Shown here one piece after another: positions 1 through 4,845 of a DNA stretch of 5,598 nt. This DNA comes from Candidatus Hebobacteria bacterium. GTDB lineage: Bacteria; Armatimonadota; Hebobacteria; Hebobacterales; Hebobacteraceae. A program made the position numbers and the translations under genes. The notes under the pieces were generated by a model, which saw only the letters and a list, made by a program, of their open reading frames with translations, had not been told where the DNA came from and did no database searches. The stretch spans positions 1 through 5,598 of the forward strand of contig JALGTT010000240.1 in NCBI GenBank assembly GCA_029821235.1, written 5' to 3'. Within the stretch, counting starts at the first letter, position 1. The number at the start of each line of letters is the position of its first letter.

Positions 1-7
1 ATTCATC

Positions 8-30
8 TTCGCCAAGGCTACGGCTGGCAG
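8..30 (+). repeat. Short GC-rich dispersed-type repeat copy (forward)
   Basis: The stretch reads CTTCGCCAAGGCTACGGC followed by TGGCAG. Its core GCTACGGC (17-24) reappears in reverse complement at 107-114 (GCCGTAGC). From memory, near-identical short elements (…GCTACGGCGGAC…) occur many times in some bacterial genomes and often lie beside small GIY-YIG genes. Only the inverted 8-bp core is directly visible here, and the family assignment is recalled rather than computed. The left end of the element may lie outside the window. Confidence 0.4.
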
Positions 31-102
31 GCCAGCTTGTCTTCCGCGCAGAACCAGTATTCGGCTGCATTCGGCGACCTATGTGGGTCGGCGAAGGCTG
101 GT

Positions 103-150
103 GTCCGCCGTAGCTCGCCGGAGTGCCAGCGGAGGCAGGCGAAGGAGGAC
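103..150. repeat. Imperfect inverted repeat overlapping the GIY-YIG gene leader
   Basis: GTCCGCC (103-109) can pair with GGAGGAC (144-150) with one mismatch. TCGCC (115-119) can pair with GGCGA (138-142), leaving a bulge on the left arm. The left arm GTCCGCCGTAGC is a reverse-oriented relative of the element at 8-30. The right arm contains the ribosome binding site of the gene starting at 157, so a folded leader could mask it. Pairing was judged by eye and no folding energy was calculated. Confidence 0.4.
142..148 (+). promoter_or_regulatory. Ribosome binding site deciding the TTG start of the GIY-YIG gene
   Basis: AAGGAGG is a near-perfect Shine-Dalgarno sequence, 8 nt before TTG at 157. 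It supports that start over the open-frame TTG at 37, whose extra residues are translated repeat sequence. CTG at 151 is in frame but too close to the site. Confidence 0.7.
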
Positions 151-156
151 CTGCGT

Positions 157-399
157 TTGCATTACGTCTATCTGATCCAGAGTATTCGTCATCCAGCACA
201 ACGGTATGTCGGGATCGCAACGGATGTTGATGCGAGGCTCAAGGAACACAATGCCGGCAGGTCGCCCCACACCTCTAAGTACGTACCGTGGAGGCTGGTT
301 GTGGCGATTCGCTTCCAGGACAGACGAAAGGCATTGAAGTTCGAACGCTACTTGAAATCGGGCTCCGGCCGAGCCTTCTCCACCCGCCATTTCCTGTAG
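157..399 (+). CDS. Small GIY-YIG domain protein (UPF0213/YhbQ-like), 80 aa
   Basis: This is a single GIY-YIG nuclease-fold domain with no extra DNA-binding domain. Counting from the TTG start, the GIY half is VYL near residues 4-6 and the YIG half is YVG at 17-19. The conserved RLKEHN follows at 27-32 (Arg27 is the catalytic-type arginine), then PW at 44-45. The ERYLK helix at 63-67 contains Glu63, the expected metal ligand. The length matches the 80-100 residues usual for stand-alone members. Some of these are reported to act on DNA, but the role of most is unknown, so no substrate is claimed. The reading frame stays open upstream to 37, but the added residues come from repeat sequence and are probably not protein. 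The gene stands alone, and its leader and upstream region carry degenerate repeat copies. Confidence is high for the domain and low for the function. Confidence 0.87.
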   Translation: MHYVYLIQSIRHPAQRYVGIATDVDARLKEHNAGRSPHTSKYVPWRLVVAIRFQDRRKALKFERYLKSGSGRAFSTRHFL

Positions 400-418
400 C
401 CCCCTCCCCCCCCCCCTC
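400..418 (+). repeat. Poly-C tract (C5-T-C11-T-C)
   Basis: The stop codon of the GIY-YIG gene (397-399) is followed at once by five C, one T and an uninterrupted run of eleven C (406-416). The tract lies between genes, about 70-90 nt before the moeA-like start, and is not inside a reading frame. Its length could vary in the population or be misread by the sequencer. No clear terminator hairpin or promoter was found in 400-485. Confidence 0.8.
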
Positions 419-485
419 ACAGGTACTCCGCCCCCGCGCGTGTAAATGAATCCGTTGGAATCGGCAACACGTGACAGGAGCGAAG

Positions 486-1682
486 GTGTCCCGCGAATTT
501 CGCGATTTGAAGACCCTGGCGGAGGCGAGGGAGGTGTTGTGGGACGCGCTGCCGGAGGCGATGCGGGAGGGGAGGTTCGGCGCGCGGTCCGTGCCCCTTG
601 CAGAGGCGGTGGGGAGCGTGCTTCACGAGGCGGGCTACGCGGTGCGCGCCCAGGACACCTTCGGGGCCTCGGAGGGATTCCCCGCCTACCTGAAGGTGAC
701 CGGTGAGGTGCGGATGGGTGAGCCGGCCGGGCTCTCCATCGGCAGCCAGGAATGCGCCCGCATTCCCACCGGCGGAATGCTGCCCGAGGGGGCAGACGCG
801 GTGTTGATGGTGGAGCACACCCAGCCCTGGGGCGCGGACAGCATCGAGGCCCTTCGCCCGGCGGCCCCCGGCGACCACGTGGTCCGGCGCGGCGACGATG
901 TGAAACAGGGCGCGACCGTGCTCCCCGCGGGACATCGCCTCCGCCCTCAGGACATCTCCGCTCTTGCGGGGCTGGGCATGTCGCAGGTGGTGGTGCGGAG
1001 GCCGCGGGTCGGCGTGCTCTCCACCGGGGATGAGTTGGTGGCGCACGATGCGCCCCTGCCGCCTGGCAAGATCCGCGATATGAATGGACCCGCCCTCTGC
1101 GCTGCGGTGCGCGCGCTGGGGGCGGAGCCGCATGACCTCGGCATCGTGGGGGACGACCGGGAGGCCCTGCAATCCGCGCTGGTCGTCGGTCTGGCGGAAT
1201 CAGACCTGGTGTTGGTGTCGGGCGGCACGTCTGTGGGAGCGCACGATCTGATTCCGGAACTGTTGAACTCCCTCGGGCCGCCTGGCGTGCTGGTTCACGG
1301 GATGGCGATGCGGCCGGGGAAGCCGGTGGTCGTGGCGGTCGTCGGAGAGCGGCCGGCCTTCGGCCTGCCGGGCCACCCCACCTCGGCGCTGATCATCTTC
1401 CACGAACTCGTCGCGCCGCTGATCGCCAGAGCCACCGGAGCAGAGGCGCAAAGAGCGACGGTGCGGGCTCGTCTGTCCCGCAATATTCCCTCCCAGGTGG
1501 GCAGGGAGGACATCATCCGGGTGCGACTGGAGCAAGACGACTCCGGATGGCGTGCGGTTCCCGTGTTCGCGCCCTCTGCGCTCATCACCTCCCTGGTGCA
1601 GGCCGACGGCCTGGTGCGGATCCCCGTGGAGGCGGAGGGGCTGTACGCTGACGAGAACGTGGAAGTGGAGTTGCTGTCGTGA
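486..1682 (+). CDS. moeA: MoeA-like molybdopterin molybdotransferase, internally deleted
   Basis: MoeA proteins insert molybdate into adenylylated molybdopterin in the cytoplasm, the last step of molybdenum cofactor synthesis. From GTG 486 (398 aa; E. coli MoeA is about 411), visible blocks are RIPTGGMLPEGADAV (about 93-107), a domain II stretch with RRGDD, and LRPQD. The molybdopterin-binding domain III has STGDEL (about 179-184), GKIRDMN, SGGTSVGAHD (about 245-254), RPGKP and GLPGHPTSA (about 293-301). Domain IV ends with ADGLVRIP. Between SVL and GYAV (nt 621-635) only His-Glu-Ala remains, where family members carry about 19 residues including PxFxRSxxD, so an active-site Asp (Asp59 in E. 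coli) is missing. GTG 486 is chosen because AGGAG (476-480) lies 5 nt upstream; GTG 471 is in frame but has a weaker site. The stop overlaps the next start by 4 nt. Family assignment is firm; activity is doubtful. Confidence 0.9.
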   Translation: MSREFRDLKTLAEAREVLWDALPEAMREGRFGARSVPLAEAVGSVLHEAGYAVRAQDTFGASEGFPAYLKVTGEVRMGEPAGLSIGSQECARIPTGGMLPEGADAVLMVEHTQPWGADSIEALRPAAPGDHVVRRGDDVKQGATVLPAGHRLRPQDISALAGLGMSQVVVRRPRVGVLSTGDELVAHDAPLPPGKIRDMNGPALCAAVRALGAEPHDLGIVGDDREALQSALVVGLAESDLVLVSGGTSVGAHDLIPELLNSLGPPGVLVHGMAMRPGKPVVVAVVGERPAFGLPGHPTSALIIFHELVAPLIARATGAEAQRATVRARLSRNIPSQVGREDIIRVRLEQDDSGWRAVPVFAPSALITSLVQADGLVRIPVEAEGLYADENVEVELLS

Positions 1683-2632
1683 CCGAGGGGAAGGGAAAGC
1701 GACGGAGCCGCGAGTTCTACCTGCGCGTCACGCCGCTGGAGCAGGCGCTGGCGAAGTGGAGGCGGGTGTGGGGCGAGTTGCGCCTGCGCGATCGGCTGGA
1801 TGCGGAGGAAATTCCCACCGAGGAGGCCCTGGGCCGCGTCACGGCTGAATCCGTGTCGGCGACCGCCTCCTCGCCGCACTACCACGCGGCGGCGATGGAC
1901 GGCATCGCGGTGCGCGCGGCGGACACCGCGGGCGCCTCCGAACTCACCCCCCGGAGGTTTCGCGTGGGCGCGGAGGCGGTGTACGTCAACACCGGCGATC
2001 CCCTCCCGGAGGAGGCGGACGCGGTGATCATGATCGAGGACACCGCGGAGGTGGGAGAGGGCGAGTTGGAGATCACCGCGGCCGCGGTGCCGTGGCAGCA
2101 CACCCGGGTGATCGGTGAGGACATCGTCGCCACCGAGGTGATCGTGCCCGCGGGACAGCGCCTCCGCCCGGTGGACATCGGCGCGCTGCTGGCCGCGGGG
2201 GTGTTACGGGTGAAAGTGAAGGCGCGGCCACGGGTCGCCATCATCCCCACCGGCCGGGAACTGGTCTCCCCCGGCAAGGCGGAGAAACCCGGCGAGGTGC
2301 CGGACTTCAATTCGCCCATGATCGCCGCCTCGCTCACCGAGGACGGCGCGCAGCCCGCGCGCCGCCGCCCGGCCTCCGATGCCCCGGAGGCCATCCGAGA
2401 GGAGATCGAGCGCGCCTGCGAGACTGCCGACCTGGTGATCACCATCGCCGGGGCCTCCGCGGGAACCCGCGATTTCACCGCGGAGGCCATCCGAGCCGCC
2501 GGAGACCTGCTGGTGCACGGAATCGCCACCCGGCCCGGCAAGCCGCTCGCGCTGGGCGTGGTGCGCGACACGCCCGTGGCGGCCCTGCCCGGCTATCCGG
2601 TGTCGGCGATGTTGTGCTACGACCTCTGTTGA
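1679..2632 (+). CDS. MoeA domains I-III of a frameshifted MoeA/PBP-like fusion (N-terminal part)
   Basis: This is the front half of a long MoeA paralog. It has the linker motif SSPHYHAAAMDGIAV (about 64-78), so the MDG active-site motif missing from the upstream paralog is kept here. Other blocks are VNTGDPLPEEADAVIMIED (103-121), GEDIVATE, RLRPVDIGAL, PTGREL (190-195), FNSPMI, AGASAGTRDF (257-266), RPGKP (285-289) and LPGYPVSA (303-310). The frame then stops after CYDLC, where the family continues with F-V-R-P-L-L. The start is GTG 1679, overlapping the previous TGA, with GGAG (1667-1670) 8 nt upstream, which suggests translational coupling. In SASAG-type members the usual GGxSxG is AGASAG, as here, so that change is probably a family trait rather than damage. 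As it stands the product lacks domain IV and the PBP-like domain. It would be one protein of about 650 aa if the frame were restored. Confidence 0.88.
   Translation: MTEGKGKRRSREFYLRVTPLEQALAKWRRVWGELRLRDRLDAEEIPTEEALGRVTAESVSATASSPHYHAAAMDGIAVRAADTAGASELTPRRFRVGAEAVYVNTGDPLPEEADAVIMIEDTAEVGEGELEITAAAVPWQHTRVIGEDIVATEVIVPAGQRLRPVDIGALLAAGVLRVKVKARPRVAIIPTGRELVSPGKAEKPGEVPDFNSPMIAASLTEDGAQPARRRPASDAPEAIREEIERACETADLVITIAGASAGTRDFTAEAIRAAGDLLVHGIATRPGKPLALGVVRDTPVAALPGYPVSAMLCYDLC
2612..2632 (+). other. Frameshift site inside the MoeA/PBP-like gene
   Basis: The upstream frame reads MLCYDL then Cys-stop (TGA 2630-2632). The +1 frame immediately continues with CTG TTG ATC GCG CAC, giving LLIAH, which is family-like sequence. 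Compared with the remembered family pattern D-L-F-V-R-P-L-L, about 13 nt are missing. CCTC occurs at 2623-2626. An ancestral CCTC-TTCGTCCGC-CCTC would give exactly this sequence after loss of one repeat and the spacer. The ancestral bases are a hypothesis. No slippery heptamer was seen. Confidence 0.75.
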
Positions 2633-3627
2633 TCGCGCACATGCTGGGAGAACCCGCCCCGGCGCGGCCGCGAGTGCAGGTGACTCTCAGCCGGAAGGTC
2701 GCCTCCACCGCGGGGAGCGAGGAGTTCCTGCGGGTGCGCCTGGGCGAGGTCGGCGGCCGCATCGTGGCCGTCCCCACCGCCCGCGGCGCGGGTCTGGTGA
2801 GCGCGTTGGCGCGGGCCGACGGGATCGTGGCGATCCCCAGCGCGAGCGAGGGCCTCCCCAAGGGGGCCGAGGTCGCGTGCGAGTTGCTTCGCCCGGAGCA
2901 CTGGATTCGCAGCACCATCCTCATCACGGGAAGCCACGATCTCGCCCTCGACCTGCTGGCGGAGTACGTGCACGCGGAGGACGAAGACTTGCGCGTAGTG
3001 TCCACCCATGTCGGCAGCATGGGCGGGCTAGCGGTGCTGCGGGAGGGCTTCTGTCATCTCGCGGGGTGCCACCTGCTCGACCCTGATACCGGCGAATACA
3101 ACTGGCCCACCATCAGGCACCTCTTCGGCAGCCAGCCCGTGAGCCTGGTGACCCTCGCCCACCGCCAGCAGGGGTTCATGGTGCCCCGGGGCAACCCGAA
3201 GAACATCCGCGGGTGGGAGGACCTGGCGCGGGCGGACGTCACCTTCGTCAACCGGCAGCATGGGGCGGGGACGCGGGTGCTGCTCGACTATCACCTCGGC
3301 AAACTGGGAATCTCGCCGGACCAGGTGCGCGGCTACCAGCGGGAGGTCTACACCCACCTCGCGGTTGCCTCCATGGTGGTGAACGGTACCGCGGATGTCG
3401 GGCTGGGGATCCTGGCGGCGGCGCGGGCGCTGGGGTTGGATTTCGTACCGCTCGCGCTGGAGCGGTACGATCTGGCGGCCCGGCCGGAGTTCTGGCAGGA
3501 GCCGCGGGGAGCGGCGCTGCTGCGCGCCCTTCGCAGCCGGCAGTTCAAGGATCGCCTCGCCGCGTTGGGCGGGTACGACACGCGGGAGACGGGTGTGACA
3601 CAATCGTCGGAGAACGCACCTCCCTAG
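2614..3627 (+). CDS. MoeA domain IV plus cytoplasmic PBP-like domain (C-terminal part of the frameshifted fusion)
   Basis: Residues about 18-93 (from GTG 2614) are MoeA C-terminal domain IV, with SRKVAST, EEFLRVRLG, ARGAG and ADGIVAIP. From about 100 to 327 runs a periplasmic-binding-protein-like domain of the PF12727 kind: TILITGSHDL, THVGSMGGL, HLAGCHLLDPDTGEYN, GNPKNIRG, FVNRQHGAGTRVLLDY (211-226), GTADVGLGILAAARALGLDF (258-277) and LGGYDTRETG. It has no signal peptide, so it would act in the cytoplasm, where such domains are thought to bind molybdate or tungstate and hand it to MoeA. Neither GTG 2614 nor ATG 2641 has a convincing Shine-Dalgarno sequence, so this looks like the tail of the 1679 gene rather than a separate gene. 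Reinitiation after the stop at 2632 cannot be ruled out. The PBP part shows no internal stops and keeps its motifs, so the break is recent or an artefact. Confidence 0.85.
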   Translation: MLRPLLIAHMLGEPAPARPRVQVTLSRKVASTAGSEEFLRVRLGEVGGRIVAVPTARGAGLVSALARADGIVAIPSASEGLPKGAEVACELLRPEHWIRSTILITGSHDLALDLLAEYVHAEDEDLRVVSTHVGSMGGLAVLREGFCHLAGCHLLDPDTGEYNWPTIRHLFGSQPVSLVTLAHRQQGFMVPRGNPKNIRGWEDLARADVTFVNRQHGAGTRVLLDYHLGKLGISPDQVRGYQREVYTHLAVASMVVNGTADVGLGILAAARALGLDFVPLALERYDLAARPEFWQEPRGAALLRALRSRQFKDRLAALGGYDTRETGVTQSSENAPP

Positions 3628-3653
3628 ACCGCCCGGTTGTGGAACACTATCAC

Positions 3654-3682
3654 CCGGAGCAGGAGGCGGCTCCGGTTTCTTC
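3654..3682 (+). terminator. Terminator-like hairpin between the moeA cluster and fliG
   Basis: CCGGAGC (3654-3660) pairs perfectly with GCTCCGG (3669-3675) across an 8-nt loop, and is followed by TTTCTTC (3676-3682). The stem is short and the T-tract has two interruptions, so efficiency may be partial. It starts 26 nt after the moeA/PBP stop and ends 2 nt before the fliG ribosome binding site. Confidence 0.5.
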
Positions 3683-3684
3683 AT

Positions 3685-3691
3685 GGAGGGG
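3685..3691 (+). promoter_or_regulatory. Ribosome binding site of fliG
   Basis: GGAGGGG lies 8 nt before ATG 3700. It favours this start over the in-frame ATG at 3637, whose extra 21 residues are arginine-rich, unlike FliG, and span the terminator-like hairpin. A second GGAGGGG at 3693-3699 abuts the ATG and is too close to serve. Confidence 0.65.
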
Positions 3692-3699
3692 TGGAGGGG

Positions 3700-4845
3700 A
3701 TGTCCGGTCCTTCCGAAAGTACGCTCTCCGGCCCGGAGAAGGTGGCCGTGTTGCTGATGGCCCTGGGCTCGGAGAAGTCCACACAGCTCGTGTCGACGCT
3801 CACCTCCCAGGAGATCGAGCAACTGGCCTCACATCTCGCCCGCACTCAGCAGGTGGATGAGAAGACCAAGGCACAGGTGCTCGAGGAGTTCCAGCAGGCG
3901 TCGCAGTCCGATGCCTCGGAGGGCGGGGGGCTGGATTACGCGCGGGAACTGTTGATCAACGCGCTGGGGGCGGAGCGCGCGGAGAGCGTCATCTCGCGGC
4001 TGGAATTCGCCTCCGAGGTGGCCGACATCAGCGTCGAGAGCGAGAAGGAGGCCGACCGCCTGGGACGGGTGCTACGCAGCCAGCACCCCCAGCTCGCCGC
4101 CGCGGTACTCAGCAGACTGCAGCCGGCGATGGCTGCGCGCGTGCTCGGCAGCCTTTCGTCGGAGACCAGACTCGAAGTGGCCCTCCGGCTGGTGGATATG
4201 GAGACCCCGGACCTGGAGGCCTTCCGCCGGCTGGGCCAGGCCCTGCGCAGCTCTCTGGTCTCCAGCCACACCGCTCCCTCCGGGCCCGCGCAGGGCAAGC
4301 GGCGCCTGGCCGAGATACTCAACTCCGCGGACAAGGAGATCGAGCAGGGCGTGCTGTCCGATCTCCAGAGGCACAACCCGACCCTCGCCAAACAGGTGCG
4401 CGACCGGATGTTCACCTTCGAGGACCTGTCCCAACTCGAGCCGAGGGAACTGCAACTCGTCCTGCGCACCGTCTCCCAGGACGATCTCCGTATGGCGCTG
4501 CAAACCACCGGCGACAAACTCAAGCAGTACATCTTCTCCAATATGTCCGAGCGGGCCGCGGCCGCCCTGAAGGAGGACATGGAGACCGCCGGGCCGGTGA
4601 AGCCGGATCAATCCCACGCGGCACAGCGGAGAATCGCGGCCGCCGCCCGCCAACTCGCGAAGGAAGGCACGCTTTCCCTCAAGTCAGAGTCCGAACCGGC
4701 CGAGGAGGGCGAGGAAGAGGAAGAGAACGAGGCGGGAGCCGAGGAGACCGCGGCCGAAGAGCCGGCCGAGCAGAATGCGGATGCGCAGCCTGCGGCCGAG
4801 GACGAGGCCGCGGAGGCCGCCCAGGAGGCCGGCGATGCCCAGTAG
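3700..4845 (+). CDS. fliG: Flagellar motor switch protein FliG, with acidic C-terminal extension
   Basis: FliG is the rotor (C-ring) protein that joins the MS ring to FliM and carries the charges that interact with the stator. The protein has 381 aa, against about 330-345 usually. The N domain starts with GPEKVAVLLMALG (11-23). The middle domain has LRSQHPQLAAAVLSRL (125-140), where most members have EHPQ. The C domain runs from RRLAEILN (201-208) through MFTFEDL (237-243), ALQTT (266-270), SNMSERAA (280-287) and KEDMETAGPVK (291-301). Against E. coli torque residues K264, R281, D288, D289 and R297, the protein has Gln268, Arg285, Glu292, Asp293 and Lys301. Residues about 329-381 form a tail rich in Glu and Ala, including a run of six acidic residues, that is absent from standard FliG. 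The upstream genes are for molybdenum cofactor rather than fliF, the usual neighbour. The end overlaps fliM by 11 nt. The FliG assignment is firm; the function of the tail is unknown. Confidence 0.95.
   Translation: MSGPSESTLSGPEKVAVLLMALGSEKSTQLVSTLTSQEIEQLASHLARTQQVDEKTKAQVLEEFQQASQSDASEGGGLDYARELLINALGAERAESVISRLEFASEVADISVESEKEADRLGRVLRSQHPQLAAAVLSRLQPAMAARVLGSLSSETRLEVALRLVDMETPDLEAFRRLGQALRSSLVSSHTAPSGPAQGKRRLAEILNSADKEIEQGVLSDLQRHNPTLAKQVRDRMFTFEDLSQLEPRELQLVLRTVSQDDLRMALQTTGDKLKQYIFSNMSERAAAALKEDMETAGPVKPDQSHAAQRRIAAAARQLAKEGTLSLKSESEPAEEGEEEEENEAGAEETAAEEPAEQNADAQPAAEDEAAEAAQEAGDAQ
4823..4828 (+). promoter_or_regulatory. Ribosome binding site of fliM inside the fliG coding end
   Basis: AGGAGG lies 6 nt before ATG 4835 and is read as part of the FliG tail codons. 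A strong site within the upstream gene, plus the 11-nt gene overlap, indicates coupled translation of the two rotor proteins. Confidence 0.75.

Noticed and set aside
37..156. N-terminal extension of the GIY-YIG protein from TTG 37
   Set aside because: It lacks a ribosome binding site and translates repeat-like DNA, while a strong Shine-Dalgarno sequence points to 157.
421..470. Possible promoter around TGTAAAT (441-447)
   Set aside because: A weak -10-like string without a matching -35 box at normal spacing; not enough to claim.
417..1172. Long reverse-strand open frame opposite moeA
   Set aside because: It is rich in His, Arg, Pro and Gly, resembles no family, and lies opposite a clear MoeA. 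High-GC shadow frames of this kind are expected.
2341..2400. A second possible frame error near the RRRPASD stretch
   Set aside because: The stretch aligns in length with the family's P-V-R-Y-P-I-V-P-D-D-P region, so it reads as divergence rather than a shift.
2600..2640. Programmed ribosomal frameshift in the MoeA/PBP gene
   Set aside because: There is no slippery heptamer or clear stimulatory structure, and residues appear to be missing at the junction, which fits a deletion better.
3641..3660. Sigma-54-like TGGAAC before fliG
   Set aside because: The downstream TTGC half of a sigma-54 promoter is missing at the required spacing, and no sigma-28 box was seen either.
3028..3822. Reverse-strand open frame crossing the moeA/PBP to fliG junction
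   Set aside because: Its composition is of shadow type, it spans two well-supported genes on the other strand, and it has no recognisable domain.
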